DNA from: Stenotrophomonas sp. BIO128-Bstrain
GTDB taxonomy: Bacteria > Pseudomonadota > Gammaproteobacteria > Xanthomonadales > Xanthomonadaceae
DNA length: 64,000 nucleotides
Direction: 5' to 3'
Assembly: GCF_030128875.1 (NCBI RefSeq)
Contig: NZ_CP124620.1
Span: forward strand, 806,001 to 870,000
The position numbers and the translations under genes were made by a program. Below, in pieces: positions 38,123 to 47,305 of the stretch. The number at the start of each line of letters is the position of its first letter. Position 1 is the stretch's first letter. The notes under the pieces are model-generated. The model saw nothing but the letters and a program-made list of their open reading frames with translations. It did no database searches and was not told where the DNA came from.

Positions 38123-38695
38123 ATGAAATCCGCTTCGTTGTTGACGCTGGTCTGCCTGCTCGGAAGTGCCGCCTTCGGGGCGTGCGCCCAGGACGGTGAG
38201 GTGCGCAACCGGGTGGTGATCGTGGAGAACGTCAAGTTCGACTACGCCCAGGTGCTCAACGTGGAGCCGGTCTTCCAGACCCTGCGCGCCACGCGTACCG
38301 AGGAGCACTGCGAGCCGGTCTCCACCCGCACGCTGGCTCCGGTCAACGTCACCGGCGAAGAGCCGCAGGAAGACAAGGGTCGTTTCGGACGTTTCATGGA
38401 TTCGGTGCGCTCGATCTTCCGCCGCGAAGATGGCAGCACCGATGAGAGTGGCTATTCGGAAACCGTCGTGGTGGAGGCCGCGCCGGCCAATACCGGTCCA
38501 CTGCTGACCCGGGACTGCAAGATCATTCCGGTGGGCCGTGAGTTCCGGCGCCCGATCGCCTACGACGTGGACTACGTCTACAAGGGCACCAAGTACCGCT
38601 CGCGCCTGCCCGAAGATCCGGGCAACCGGCTCAAGATCCGGGTCTCGATAACCCCCTGGGTCGGCAATGAACAGGCCGGCGGCGCCAATCCGTGA
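38123..38695 (+). CDS. Secreted protein with UmoD/17-kDa-antigen-like C-terminus
   Basis: 190 residues. The signal peptide is MKSASLLTLVCLLGSAAFGA. The segment VKFDYAQVLNVEPVF (about 33-47) and the C-terminal YDVDYVYKGTKYRSRLPEDP-type block followed by LKIRVSITP match the beginning and end of the UmoD/glycine-zipper 17-kDa family. The middle differs: instead of a glycine zipper there is an acidic/basic linker (about 85-120). Expected to be periplasmic or envelope-associated; no function is established. It ends 34 bases before the arginine operon control region. Confidence 0.8.
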   Translation: MKSASLLTLVCLLGSAAFGACAQDGEVRNRVVIVENVKFDYAQVLNVEPVFQTLRATRTEEHCEPVSTRTLAPVNVTGEEPQEDKGRFGRFMDSVRSIFRREDGSTDESGYSETVVVEAAPANTGPLLTRDCKIIPVGREFRRPIAYDVDYVYKGTKYRSRLPEDPGNRLKIRVSITPWVGNEQAGGANP

Positions 38696-38728
38696 CCCCT
38701 CCCGTCGCCCCATCGGCGACACCTTCAA

Positions 38729-38746
38729 CCTGAATTTCCATTCAGG
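38729..38746. promoter_or_regulatory. ARG-box-like operator upstream of argF'
   Basis: CC-TGAAT-TTCC-ATTCA-GG: both half-sites exactly match the ArgR ARG-box core TGAAT-N4-ATTCA, and the palindrome extends to 7 bp per arm. It lies just upstream of the proposed -35 element of the arginine operon. Whether this organism has an ArgR repressor cannot be seen here. Confidence 0.65.
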
Positions 38747-38748
38747 CC

Positions 38749-38777
38749 TTGCACCCGCCCCGGGTGCATGCAAAGAT
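38749..38777 (+). promoter_or_regulatory. Proposed promoter of the arginine operon
   Basis: TTGCAC (38749-38754), 17-base spacer, AAAGAT (38772-38777). Transcription would begin near 38784, almost at the ATG of the leader peptide (38786), implying a leaderless leader ORF. The -10 is a weak match, so the position is tentative. Confidence 0.4.
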
Positions 38778-38785
38778 GGGCGGCC

Positions 38786-38887
38786 ATGAAACTCACCGAC
38801 TTCCAGCACGACACCAGCGCCGCCCGTATGGCTACGGGCATGACGTCGCGTGCCCGCCGACCGGAACCCCACATTTTCGCTGGGTAA
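38786..38887 (+). CDS. Arginine operon leader peptide (33 aa)
   Basis: A 33-codon ORF beginning MKLTDFQHDTSAAR and ending HIFAG. It holds four Arg codons (positions 14, 22, 24 and 25); three of them form the cluster SRARR, encoded CGT-GCC-CGC-CGA, a few bases before the first control hairpin. The stop lies inside the segment that can form the antiterminator. No known function as a protein; its translation is proposed to sense charged tRNA(Arg). No strong Shine-Dalgarno is visible. It precedes argF' by 168 bases. Confidence 0.7.
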   Translation: MKLTDFQHDTSAARMATGMTSRARRPEPHIFAG

Positions 38888-38922
38888 CCGGAGCTTCGTG
38901 CTGTCTGTTCGGAAAACCCAGC
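38861..38922 (+). promoter_or_regulatory. Attenuator pause and antiterminator structures
   Basis: Region 1 (38861-38870, CCGGAACCCC) can pair with region 2 (38882-38891, GGGTAACCGG). Region 2, as GCTGGGT at 38879-38885 plus CCG at 38888-38890, can instead pair with region 3, CGG at 38910-38912 plus ACCCAGC at 38916-38922. Region 3 is also the left arm of the terminator, so the two structures exclude each other. A ribosome stalled on the Arg codons at 38849-38860 would cover region 1 and favour the antiterminator. Confidence 0.7.
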
Positions 38923-38940
38923 CCCCGCGCTGGGTTTTTT
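38913..38940 (+). terminator. Leader terminator of the arginine operon
   Basis: AAAACCCAGC (38913-38922) pairs with GCTGGGTTTT (38929-38938) around a 6-base loop and ends in a six-T run. It lies between the leader peptide and argF', so it can only be regulatory. Confidence 0.88.
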
Positions 38941-39055
38941 CGTTTCTGCGATCTGAAAAGTTTCATCTGTATGTGTTTTGTTGAGCCCTGACCGCGCCCC
39001 GGCGCCCCCAACCTCCGCCGGAAACGGTGGAAAACCAGCCGCAAAGGATCGATCG

Positions 39056-40066
39056 ATGTCCCTGAAGCACTTCCTGAACACCCAGGACTGGAGCCGCACC
39101 GACCTGGATGCCCTGCTGACCCAGGCCGCGCTGTTCAAGCGCAACAAGCTGGGCGACGAGCTCAAGGGCAAGTCGATTGCCCTGGTGTTCTTCAACCCCT
39201 CCATGCGTACCCGCACCAGCTTCGAGCTGGGCGCGTTCCAGCTGGGCGGCCACGCGATCGTGCTGCAGCCGGGCAAGGATGCCTGGCCGATCGAGTTCAA
39301 CCTGGGCACGGTGATGGACGGGGATACCGAAGAGCACATCGCCGAAGTGGCCAGGGTGCTGGGCCGCTACGTCGACCTGATCGGCGTGCGCGCGTTCCCG
39401 AAGTTCATCGACTGGACCAAGGACCGCGAAGACGAAGTGCTCAAGAGCTTCGCCAAGTACTCGCCGGTGCCGGTGATCAACATGGAAACCATCACCCACC
39501 CGTGCCAGGAACTGGCCCATGTGATGGCGCTGCAGGAACACTTCGGCACCCAGGACCTGCGCGGCAAGAAGTACGTGCTGACCTGGACCTACCACCCCAA
39601 GCCGCTGAACACCGCCGTGGCCAACTCGGCGCTGACCATCGCCACCCGCATGGGCATGGACGTGACCCTGCTGTGCCCGACCCCGGATTACATCCTGGAT
39701 GAGCGCTACATGGGCTGGGCCGAGCAGAACGTGGCCGAGAGCGGTGGTTCGCTGCAGGTGAGCCATGACATCGCCAGCGCCTACGCCGGCGCCGATGTCG
39801 TCTACGCCAAGAGCTGGGGCGCGCTGCCGTTCTTCGGCAACTGGGAGCCGGAGAAGCCGATCCGCGACCAGTACAAGCACTTCATCGTGGACGAAGCCAA
39901 GATGGCGCTGACCAACAACGGTGTCTTCAGCCACTGCCTGCCGCTGCGCCGCAACGTGAAGGCGACCGACGGCGTGATGGATTCGGCGCAGTGCATCGCG
40001 ATCAACGAAGCCGAGAACCGCCTGCATGTGCAGAAGGCGATCATGTCGGCGCTGGCAGGACGATAA
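39056..40066 (+). CDS. argF': N-acetylornithine carbamoyltransferase
   Basis: 336 residues. The aspartate/ornithine transcarbamylase fold is present, with carbamoyl-phosphate motif [15 protein letters not shown] (about 46-60), [10 protein letters not shown] and [15 protein letters not shown]. Length, sequence blocks and the operon partners match the xanthomonad acetylornithine enzyme, which makes N-acetylcitrulline, rather than ornithine carbamoyltransferase. AAAGGA precedes the ATG by six bases. First gene of the arginine operon, downstream of the proposed attenuator. A REP pair lies between it and argG. Confidence 0.95.
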   Translation: MSLKHFLNTQDWSRTDLDALLTQAALFKRNKLGDELKGKSIALVFFNPSMRTRTSFELGAFQLGGHAIVLQPGKDAWPIEFNLGTVMDGDTEEHIAEVARVLGRYVDLIGVRAFPKFIDWTKDREDEVLKSFAKYSPVPVINMETITHPCQELAHVMALQEHFGTQDLRGKKYVLTWTYHPKPLNTAVANSALTIATRMGMDVTLLCPTPDYILDERYMGWAEQNVAESGGSLQVSHDIASAYAGADVVYAKSWGALPFFGNWEPEKPIRDQYKHFIVDEAKMALTNNGVFSHCLPLRRNVKATDGVMDSAQCIAINEAENRLHVQKAIMSALAGR

Positions 40067-40080
40067 GCAGCACGGCGGCC

Positions 40081-40147
40081 GTAGAGCCACGCCATGCGTG
40101 GCTTCGCGGCGCCCAACGAATAGCAGCCACGCATGGCGTGGCTCTAC
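40081..40147. repeat. Inverted pair of GTAG-type REPs between argF' and argG
   Basis: GTAGAGCCACGCCATGCGTGGC (first 20 bases from 40081) is repeated as its inverse at 40126-40147, with a 23-base spacer. Each copy is itself a hairpin and the pair can form a long cruciform. Confidence 0.88.
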
Positions 40148-40197
40148 CGCCTCGAAAAACGCATTCCACATCGCATTCCCACTTGGACCTGACCCCC

Positions 40198-41391
40198 ATG
40201 AGCAAGAAAGACATCGTCCTGGCCTTCTCCGGCGGACTCGACACCAGCTTCTGCGTGCCCTACCTGCAGGAGCGCGGCTACAACGTGCACACCGTGTTCG
40301 CCGATACCGGTGGCGTGGATGACGAAGAGCGCGATTTCATCGAAAAGCGTGCCGCCGAACTGGGCGTCACCAGCCACGTCACCGTCGACGGTGGCCCGGC
40401 CATCTGGAGCGGTTTCGTCAAGCCGTTCGTGTGGGCCGGTGAGGGCTACCAGGGCCAGTACCCGCTGCTGGTCTCGGATCGTTACCTGATCGTGGACGCC
40501 GCGCTCAAGCGCGCCGCGGAACTGGGCACCAACATCATCGCCCACGGCTGCACCGGCATGGGCAACGACCAGGTCCGCTTCGACCTGGCCGTGAAGGCAC
40601 TGGGCGACTACCAGATCGTCGCGCCGATCCGCGAGATCCAGAAAGAACACACCCAGACCCGCGCCTACGAGCAGAAGTACCTGGAAGAGCGTGGTTTCGG
40701 CGTGCGGGCCAAGCAGCAGGCCTACACCATCAACGAGAATCTGCTCGGCCTGACCATGTCCGGCGGCGAGATCGACCGTTGGGAAGCCCCGGGCGAGGGT
40801 GCCCGCGGCTGGTGCGCACCGCGCAGCGAATGGCCGGAACAGGCCCTGACGGTCACCCTGAAGTTCGTCGAAGGCGAAGCGGTCGAGCTGGACGGCAAGG
40901 CGCTGCCGGGTGAGCAGATCCTGGCCAAGCTCAACAAGCTGTTCGCCCCGTACGGCGTGGGCCGTGGCGTGTACACCGGCGACACCGTGATCGGCCTGAA
41001 GGGCCGCATCGTGTTCGAAGCGCCGGGCCTGGTCTCGCTGCTGGCCGCGCATCGCGCGCTGGAAGATGCGGTGCTGACCAAGCAGCAGAACCGCTTCAAG
41101 CCGGACGTGGCGCGCAAGTGGGTGGAGCTGGTGTACGAAGGCTTCTACCACGACCCGCTCAAGACCGACATCGAGGCCTTCCTGAAGTCCTCCCAGGCCA
41201 AGGTCAACGGCGAAGTGGTGCTGGAAACCCGTGGTGGCCGTGTGGACGCCGTTGCGGTGAAGTCGCCGCACCTGCTCAACACCAAGGGCGCCACGTATGC
41301 ACAGTCGGCCGACTGGGGCGTGGAAGAAGCGGAAGGCTTCATCAAGCTGTTCGGCATGAGCTCCACCCTGTACGCGCAGGTGAACCGCTAA
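40198..41391 (+). CDS. argG: Argininosuccinate synthase
   Basis: 397 residues from ATG 40198. It joins citrulline and aspartate with ATP to argininosuccinate. The PP-loop ATP motif [11 protein letters not shown] is at residues 8-18, [14 protein letters not shown] at about 120-133, and [14 protein letters not shown] in the middle. Here the substrate citrulline comes from acetylcitrulline deacetylation. There is no good Shine-Dalgarno before the ATG. Second gene of the operon, separated from its neighbours by REP pairs on both sides. Confidence 0.96.
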   Translation: MSKKDIVLAFSGGLDTSFCVPYLQERGYNVHTVFADTGGVDDEERDFIEKRAAELGVTSHVTVDGGPAIWSGFVKPFVWAGEGYQGQYPLLVSDRYLIVDAALKRAAELGTNIIAHGCTGMGNDQVRFDLAVKALGDYQIVAPIREIQKEHTQTRAYEQKYLEERGFGVRAKQQAYTINENLLGLTMSGGEIDRWEAPGEGARGWCAPRSEWPEQALTVTLKFVEGEAVELDGKALPGEQILAKLNKLFAPYGVGRGVYTGDTVIGLKGRIVFEAPGLVSLLAAHRALEDAVLTKQQNRFKPDVARKWVELVYEGFYHDPLKTDIEAFLKSSQAKVNGEVVLETRGGRVDAVAVKSPHLLNTKGATYAQSADWGVEEAEGFIKLFGMSSTLYAQVNR

Positions 41392-41401
41392 GGCGATGCA
41401 C

Positions 41402-41430
41402 CGGGGTGCCGGCCCCTGGCCGGCACCCCG
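41402..41430 (+). other. 13-bp perfect hairpin just after argG
   Basis: The stem of 41402-41414 pairs with 41418-41430 (CGGGGTGCCGGCC and its complement) around CCT. No T-run follows, so within the operon it more likely protects or processes mRNA than terminates transcription. Confidence 0.6.
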
Positions 41431-41449
41431 CAACGCCGATGGATGGATG

Positions 41450-41519
41450 GTAGTGCCGGCCGCTGGCCGGCTCGTGGCACGGCTGGATCATTGCAGAGCC
41501 GGCCAGCGGCCGGCACTAC
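41450..41519. repeat. Inverted pair of GTAG-type REPs between argG and argE'
   Basis: GTAGTGCCGGCCGCTGGCCG at 41450 onward and its inverse ending CGGCACTAC at 41519. The stem sequence differs from the pair at 40081 (CCGGCC versus CCACGC), so they are different REP subtypes. Confidence 0.88.
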
Positions 41520-41549
41520 CGATGTTGAACCCTACGGATACTCAGACAC

Positions 41550-42638
41550 ATGCTTGAACAGACACTCGATCACCTGCAGCAGCTCGTGTCCTTCGACACG
41601 CGAAACCCGCCGCGTGCGATCACCACTGGCGGCATCTTCGATTACCTGCGCGCGAACCTGCCCGGGTTCAACGTGGAGGTGCTCGACCATGGTGACGGTG
41701 CGGTCAGCCTGTATGCGGTGCGTGGCACGCCGAAGTATCTGTTCAACGTGCACCTGGATACCGTGCCGGACTCGCCGCATTGGACGGCCGACCCGCACGT
41801 GATGCGGCGTGCGGACGATCGCGTGATCGGCCTGGGCGTGTGCGACATCAAGGGCGCTGCGGCGGCCCTGGTGGCCGCGGCCAACGCCAGCGATGGCGAT
41901 GCTGCGTTCCTGTTCTCCAGCGACGAGGAGGCCAACGACCCGCGTTGCATCGCCGCCTTCCTCGCCCGGGGCATTCCGTACGAAGCGGTGCTGGTCGCCG
42001 AGCCCACGATGAGCGAAGCGGTGCTCGCGCACCGTGGGATCAGCTCGGTGCTGATGCAGTTCAAGGGCCGCGCAGGGCATGCCTCGGGCAAGCAGGATGC
42101 GGCCGCCAGTGCCTTGCACCAGGCGATGCGCTGGGGCAACCGCGCGCTGGACCACGTCGAGTCGCTGTCGCACGCGCGCTTTGGCGGGCTGACCGGCCTG
42201 CGCTTCAACATCGGGCGCGTGGAAGGCGGCATCAAGGCCAACATGATCGCACCCGCGGCCGAAGTGCGTTTCGGCTTCCGCCCGTTGCCGTCGATGGATA
42301 TCGATGCGCTGCTGACCACCTTTGCCGGTTTTGCCGAACCGGAGGCCGCGGTGTTCACCGAGACCTTCCGCGGGCCGAGTTTCCCGGCCGGCGATATTGC
42401 CGAAGCAGAAAACCGCCGTCTGGCTGCGCGTGACGTGGCCGATGCCTTGGATATCCCGATCGGCAACGCGGTGGATTTCTGGACCGAGGCCTCGCTGTTT
42501 TCGGCCGGCGGTTACACCACGCTGGTGTACGGCCCGGGCGACATCGCCCAGGCCCACACCGCCGATGAGTTCGTGACGCTGGAGCAGCTGCAGCGTTACA
42601 CCGAGTCCGTGCACCGCATCATCGCGCACGGCGCCTGA
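41550..42638 (+). CDS. argE': N-acetylcitrulline deacetylase
   Basis: 362 residues. M20-family metalloenzyme: [13 protein letters not shown] (about 67-79, with first His and Asp), [12 protein letters not shown] (bridging Asp), [10 protein letters not shown] (catalytic Glu pair) and [10 protein letters not shown]. An embedded dimerisation domain follows (HASGKQDAA). In the xanthomonad pathway it converts N-acetylcitrulline to citrulline; distinction from acetylornithine deacetylase rests on the neighbouring argF' and argG. Ends 73 bases before the next start. Confidence 0.93.
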   Translation: MLEQTLDHLQQLVSFDTRNPPRAITTGGIFDYLRANLPGFNVEVLDHGDGAVSLYAVRGTPKYLFNVHLDTVPDSPHWTADPHVMRRADDRVIGLGVCDIKGAAAALVAAANASDGDAAFLFSSDEEANDPRCIAAFLARGIPYEAVLVAEPTMSEAVLAHRGISSVLMQFKGRAGHASGKQDAAASALHQAMRWGNRALDHVESLSHARFGGLTGLRFNIGRVEGGIKANMIAPAAEVRFGFRPLPSMDIDALLTTFAGFAEPEAAVFTETFRGPSFPAGDIAEAENRRLAARDVADALDIPIGNAVDFWTEASLFSAGGYTTLVYGPGDIAQAHTADEFVTLEQLQRYTESVHRIIAHGA

Positions 42639-42711
42639 TCGAATGACGCCGTCGTGGTCCCCCACTGACGGAACTCCCATCGCGGCTGCGGCCGCCTGCG
42701 ACGATATCGAA

Positions 42712-44037
42712 ATGCCTTCTTCCCAGCCTCACCGCCAGACCCGTCAGACCATCGTGCGCCTGCTCTCGAGCATGGCCAGCGCGAAGGAGATCAGCCAGTA
42801 CCTCAAGCGTTTCTCGCAGCTGGACGCCAAACGCTTCGCCGTGGTCAAGGTCGGCGGCGCGGTGCTGCGCGATGACCTGGACGCGCTGACCTCCTCGCTG
42901 TCGTTCCTGCAGGAAGTCGGCCTGACCCCGATCGTGCTGCATGGTGCCGGCCCGCAGCTGGACGCCGAGCTCTCGGCGGCCGGCATCGAGAAGCAGACCG
43001 TGAACGGCCTGCGCGTGACCTCGGCCGAAGGCCTGGCGATCGTGCGCCGGGTGTTCCAGGCCTCCAACCTGCAACTGGTTGAAGCGCTGCAGCAGAATGG
43101 CGCGCGCGCGACCTCGATCACCGGGGGCGTGTTCGAAGCCGAGTACCTGGACCAGGCCACCTACGGCCTGGTCGGTGAGGTCAAGAAGGTCAATCTGGCC
43201 CCGATCGAGGCCAGCCTGCGCGCCGGGTCGATCCCGGTGATCACCAGCCTGGGCGAGACGCGCTGCGGGCAGATCCTCAACGTCAACGCTGATTTCGCCG
43301 CCAACGAGCTGGTGCAGGAACTGCAGCCGTACAAGATCATCTTCCTGACCGGCACCGGCGGCCTGCTGGATGAAGAGGGCAAGGTGATCGATTCGATCAA
43401 CCTCTCCACCGAGTACGACCAGCTGATGCAGCAGCCGTGGATCCATGGCGGCATGCGGGTCAAGATCGAACAGATCAAGGACCTGCTGGATCGGCTGCCG
43501 CTGGAATCCTCGGTCTCCATCACCCGCCCGGCGGACCTGGCCAAGGAACTGTTCACCCACAAGGGCTCGGGCACGCTGGTGCGCAAGGGCGAGAAAGTGC
43601 TGCGCGCCACCCGCTGGGACGAACTCGATCTGCCGCGCCTCAAGCAGCTGATCGAATCCAGCTTCGGCCGCACCCTGGTGGCGGATTATTTCCAGAAGAC
43701 CAAGCTGTTGCGTGCCTACGTCAGCGAGAACTACCGCACCGCGGTGATCCTCACCGATGAAGCGGAAGGGGTCTACCTGGACAAGTTCGCGGTGCTGGAT
43801 GACGCGCAGGGCGAAGGCCTTGGCCGCGCGGTCTGGAATGTCATGCTGGACGAAACCCCGCAGCTGTTCTGGCGCTCGCGCAACGGCAACCCGATCAATC
43901 ACTTCTATTACGCCGAATCCGATGGCTGCTACAAGCAGGGCCACTGGAAGGTGTTCTGGTTCGGCGCCGATGGCTTCGACCGCATCAAAGCGTACGTCGA
44001 GCATTGCGCCGCACGCACCCCCAGCCTGGAGGGCTGA
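42712..44037 (+). CDS. argB: Bifunctional N-acetylglutamate synthase/kinase
   Basis: 441 residues from ATG 42712 ([12 protein letters not shown]), the start of the xanthomonad family; an ATG at 42643 would add 23 residues. The N-terminal amino-acid-kinase domain (about 45-290) shows [36 protein letters not shown] and [13 protein letters not shown]. The C-terminal GNAT domain (about 300-440) shows [31 protein letters not shown] and [14 protein letters not shown], the acetyl-CoA-binding synthase. One polypeptide therefore does the first two steps of arginine synthesis, resembling mitochondrial NAGS; feedback by arginine is expected on the kinase-fold domain. Confidence 0.95.
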   Translation: MPSSQPHRQTRQTIVRLLSSMASAKEISQYLKRFSQLDAKRFAVVKVGGAVLRDDLDALTSSLSFLQEVGLTPIVLHGAGPQLDAELSAAGIEKQTVNGLRVTSAEGLAIVRRVFQASNLQLVEALQQNGARATSITGGVFEAEYLDQATYGLVGEVKKVNLAPIEASLRAGSIPVITSLGETRCGQILNVNADFAANELVQELQPYKIIFLTGTGGLLDEEGKVIDSINLSTEYDQLMQQPWIHGGMRVKIEQIKDLLDRLPLESSVSITRPADLAKELFTHKGSGTLVRKGEKVLRATRWDELDLPRLKQLIESSFGRTLVADYFQKTKLLRAYVSENYRTAVILTDEAEGVYLDKFAVLDDAQGEGLGRAVWNVMLDETPQLFWRSRNGNPINHFYYAESDGCYKQGHWKVFWFGADGFDRIKAYVEHCAARTPSLEG

Positions 44038-44042
44038 ACCCG

Positions 44043-44642
44043 ATGAATCTTGCCGATTGGACCAAGGTCCCCACGCTGGCCGGCACCCATGCCCGGCTGG
44101 AGCCGCTGCAGATGGCGCATATCGATGGCCTGCGCGGCGCACTGGGGGATGGCACCTTGTCCAAGCTCTGGTACACCCAGGTGCCGAGTGCGAAGACCAT
44201 GACCGCCTATGTCCAGGCCGCGCTGCAGGCGCAGGCCGAGGGCAAGGTGTTGCCGTTCGTGGTCCTCAACGAGGCCGATGAAGTGGTCGGCACCACCCGC
44301 TACTACGATCTGGACGCCGAGGTGCCGCGCCTGAGCATCGGCTACACCTGGTATGGCGAAGCCGCCCAGCGCACCGGCATCAACACCGAGACCAAACTGA
44401 TGCTGCTCACCCATGCCTTCGAGCGGCTGGAATGCCTGAGCGTGGTGTTCGAGACCAGCTGGTTCAACGTCACCTCGCGCACCGCGATCGCGCGGCTGGG
44501 CGCCAAGCAGGACGGCGTGCTGCGCAACCACAAGCGCCACCCGGACGGCACCCCGCGCGACACCGTCATCTTCTCCATCATCGATGCGGAATGGCAGGGG
44601 GTGAAACGCCACCTGCAGCACCGCCTGGACGCACACGCATGA
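44043..44642 (+). CDS. GNAT family N-acetyltransferase (RimJ/RimL-like) within the arginine operon
   Basis: 199 residues. The RimJ/RimL-type GNAT fold is suggested by [39 protein letters not shown] (two lines of the core sheet) and [19 protein letters not shown]. The acetyl-CoA loop reads [10 protein letters not shown], matching the RxGxNxE-like pattern of this subgroup. It starts six bases after argB and overlaps argC by four bases, so it is translated with the arginine enzymes. Since the synthase function is already fused in ArgB, its substrate is unknown. Confidence 0.87.
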   Translation: MNLADWTKVPTLAGTHARLEPLQMAHIDGLRGALGDGTLSKLWYTQVPSAKTMTAYVQAALQAQAEGKVLPFVVLNEADEVVGTTRYYDLDAEVPRLSIGYTWYGEAAQRTGINTETKLMLLTHAFERLECLSVVFETSWFNVTSRTAIARLGAKQDGVLRNHKRHPDGTPRDTVIFSIIDAEWQGVKRHLQHRLDAHA

Positions 44643-45592
44643 GTACCAAGATCTTCACCGTCGGCATCGTCGGCGCACGTGGCCACACCGGCGCCGAGCT
44701 GATCAAGCTGATCGCCGCCCACCCGAGCCTGCAGCTGGGCTTCGTCTCCTCGCGCGAGCTGGCCGGCCAGCGCGTGAGCGATCACCACGGCGACTGGCAG
44801 GGTGAGCTGCAGTTCGAAAACCTGGATGCCGATGCCGTCGCTGCAAAGGGCATGGACGCGGTGATCCTGGCGCTGCCCAATGGCCTGGCCGCACCGTTCG
44901 TTACCGCGCTGGATGCGGCCAGGCCGGACACGGTGATCGTCGATCTGTCGGCCGATCACCGCTTCGAGCCGAGCTGGTATTACGGCCTGCCGGAGCTGAC
45001 CCGCGGCGATTACCTGGGCCAGAAGCACATCAGCAATCCGGGCTGCTACGCCACCGCGATGCAGCTGGCGATCAGCCCGCTGCTGCAGCAGCTGGCCGGC
45101 CCGCCGCAGTGTTTCGGGGTCTCCGGTTACTCCGGTGCCGGCACCACGCCCTCGGACAAGAACAACCCCGAGCTGCTGCGCGACAACCTGATGCCGTATG
45201 CGCTGACCAACCATGTGCATGAGCGCGAAGTGACCGCGCACCTGCGCGTGCCGGTCGAGTTCATGCCGCACGTGGCGCCGCATTTCCGCGGCATCACCAT
45301 GACGGTGAACCTGTGGCTCAACACGGTGGTCAAGCGCGAGGATGTGATCGCGCTCTACCAGAAGTACTACGCCGACGAGGCGCTGATCGAGGTGCTCGAC
45401 GAAGCGCCGTGGGTCAGCCAGATCGCCGGCCGGCATGGCGTGCAGATCGGCGGCTTCGACGTGGCCCCGGGCGGCAAGCGCGTGGTGGTGGTGGCGACCC
45501 TGGACAACCTGCTCAAGGGCGCGGCCACCCAGGCGATGCAGAACCTCAACCTGGCGCTGGGTCTGGACGAACTGGCCTCGATCCCGCACTGA
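44639..45592 (+). CDS. argC: N-acetyl-gamma-glutamyl-phosphate reductase
   Basis: 317 residues. NADP-dependent semialdehyde dehydrogenase family: [18 protein letters not shown] (about 8-25), [18 protein letters not shown] and the catalytic Cys in [14 protein letters not shown] (about 133-146). It reduces acetylglutamyl phosphate to the semialdehyde. The ATG overlaps the stop of the GNAT gene (ATGA). A 74-base GC-rich gap follows before argH. Confidence 0.96.
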   Translation: MSTKIFTVGIVGARGHTGAELIKLIAAHPSLQLGFVSSRELAGQRVSDHHGDWQGELQFENLDADAVAAKGMDAVILALPNGLAAPFVTALDAARPDTVIVDLSADHRFEPSWYYGLPELTRGDYLGQKHISNPGCYATAMQLAISPLLQQLAGPPQCFGVSGYSGAGTTPSDKNNPELLRDNLMPYALTNHVHEREVTAHLRVPVEFMPHVAPHFRGITMTVNLWLNTVVKREDVIALYQKYYADEALIEVLDEAPWVSQIAGRHGVQIGGFDVAPGGKRVVVVATLDNLLKGAATQAMQNLNLALGLDELASIPH

Positions 45593-45666
45593 TTCCCACG
45601 GCGCTGCGCGGCCCCCTGCGCGCGCCCTGACAACCCGGCGGAGCGACTCCGCCTATGGAGCAAGAC

Positions 45667-46962
45667 ATGGCAGACCTTCTGTGGCAGAAGCCCGGCGTGG
45701 CGGTAGACGCCAAGATCCAGACCTTCCTGGCCGGCGATGATGTGATCCTGGACCGCGAGTTCTTCCTCTACGACGTGGCGGCCAGCAAGGCGCACGCGCA
45801 GGGCCTGGAGAACATCGGCATCCTCGGCAATGACGAGCGCATCGGCCTGCAGCGCGAGCTGGACGTGCTGGCCGAGGATTTCCGCAGTGGCGCGTTCGTG
45901 CTGGATGAGCGCTTCGAGGATTGCCACTCGGCGATCGAAGCGCGCCTGACCGAGCGCCTCGGCGATGCCGGCCGCAAGATCCACACCGGCCGCAGCCGCA
46001 ACGACCAGATCCTGGTGGCGACCCGGCTGTGGTTGAAGGACAAGCTGCTGCGCGTGGCCGAGCTGAGCCGCGAGATCGCCAAGGTGGCGCTGGATCGTGC
46101 CGAGGCCGAGAAGGACCTCCCCGTGCCGGGCTACACCCACATCCAGCGCGCCGTGGTGTCCTCGGCGGGCATGTGGTGGGCCGGCTGGGCCGAGGCCTTC
46201 ATCGACAACGCGATCCGCGCGCACGACACGTTCAACCTGGTCGATGCCAATCCGCTCGGCACGGCCGCCGGCTACGGCGTGAACCTGCCGCTGGACCGCG
46301 CGCATACCACTGAAGCGCTTGGCTTTGCGCGCATGCAGATCTCGCCGATCTACGCGCAGCTTTCTCGCGGCAAGTTCGAACTGGCGGCGCTGGAAGCACT
46401 CGGCGGCGCCACCCTGGACCTGCGCCGCATCGCATGGGACCTGTCGCTGTTCACCAGCGGCGAGTTCGGCTTCGTGGCGTTGCCGGCGCAGTACACCACC
46501 GGCAGCTCGATCATGCCGAACAAGCGCAACCCGGACGTGATCGAACTGATGCGCGCCACCCATGCCAGCGTGGCCGCGGCCCGCACCGAGATCGAGCAGC
46601 TGCTGTCGCTGCCCTCGGGCTACCACCGCGATCTGCAGAGCAGCAAGGGCGCGATCTTCCACGGCTTCGGCCGCGGCCTGGCCGCGCTGGAACTGCTGCC
46701 GGCGCTGCTGGCCAACCTGGAATGGCGCGACGACAAGCTGCGCGCGGCGATCGACTCGGGCATGTACGCCACCGATGTCGCGGTGGAGGCAGCCGTGGCC
46801 GGTGTGCCGTTCCGCGAGGCCTACAAGGCTGCCGCCGCGGCGGCGGACACGGCAGGGCAGGGGCGAACCCCCGAAGGCAGCCTGGCCGCGCGCGTATCGC
46901 CCGGCGCGGCGGCCGACCTGCGGCTGGATGAACTGCGCGCCCGCTGGGCGGCACTGGTGTGA
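45667..46962 (+). CDS. argH: Argininosuccinate lyase
   Basis: 431 residues from ATG 45667, which has GGAG six bases upstream; ATG 45655 would add four residues. Fumarase/aspartase superfamily: [17 protein letters not shown] (about 100-116), YTHIQRAV, and the signature [16 protein letters not shown] (about 279-294) with the catalytic Ser loop. It splits argininosuccinate to arginine and fumarate. It is shorter at the C-terminus than the E. coli enzyme and has an extra [13 protein letters not shown] stretch. A strong terminator follows directly. Confidence 0.95.
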   Translation: MADLLWQKPGVAVDAKIQTFLAGDDVILDREFFLYDVAASKAHAQGLENIGILGNDERIGLQRELDVLAEDFRSGAFVLDERFEDCHSAIEARLTERLGDAGRKIHTGRSRNDQILVATRLWLKDKLLRVAELSREIAKVALDRAEAEKDLPVPGYTHIQRAVVSSAGMWWAGWAEAFIDNAIRAHDTFNLVDANPLGTAAGYGVNLPLDRAHTTEALGFARMQISPIYAQLSRGKFELAALEALGGATLDLRRIAWDLSLFTSGEFGFVALPAQYTTGSSIMPNKRNPDVIELMRATHASVAAARTEIEQLLSLPSGYHRDLQSSKGAIFHGFGRGLAALELLPALLANLEWRDDKLRAAIDSGMYATDVAVEAAVAGVPFREAYKAAAAAADTAGQGRTPEGSLAARVSPGAAADLRLDELRARWAALV

Positions 46963-46967
46963 TCACG

Positions 46968-46993
46968 ACGGCGGCCGCAAGGTCGCCGTTTTT
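46968..46993 (+). terminator. Terminator at the end of the arginine operon
   Basis: ACGGCGGCC-GCAA-GGTCGCCGT: nine pairs (one G-T) with a GNRA loop, followed by TTTTT, five bases after the argH stop. It separates the arginine operon from yciI-proBA. Confidence 0.9.
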
Positions 46994-47031
46994 GTAACGT
47001 CTTGCCGGGTGCTGCCCGGGAAAGGATCTCT

Positions 47032-47292
47032 ATGAAAACCTGTTACCTGGTGATGGTCACCCGTACGCCGGACTTCCGCGATGAGGTCGGTGCCGAACAC
47101 GCGCGTTTTCTCGATGAGGTGCGTGCCCGCGGGCAGCTGCTGCTGACCGGTGGCTTCACCGACAAGAGCGGCGGCGCTTACGTGCTGCAGGACATCGCTG
47201 ACCTGACCGCTGCGCAGGCGCTGGTGGACAGCGATCCGCTGCTGGTGCACGGCAGCGCCACCGCCCGTATCCACGAATGGAGCACGCGCTGA
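47032..47292 (+). CDS. YciI-family protein
   Basis: 86 residues. YciI-like (YCII) dimeric ferredoxin-like fold: CYLVMVTRTPD, HARFLDEVRARGQLLLTGGF (His and Asp/Arg positions of the family) and DPLLVHGSATARIHEW. The enzymatic role of the family is largely unknown. GGAAAGGA lies shortly before the ATG. proB follows after 13 bases, so the two are probably co-transcribed. Confidence 0.87.
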   Translation: MKTCYLVMVTRTPDFRDEVGAEHARFLDEVRARGQLLLTGGFTDKSGGAYVLQDIADLTAAQALVDSDPLLVHGSATARIHEWSTR

Positions 47293-47305
47293 GCGCGCCG
47301 ACCAC

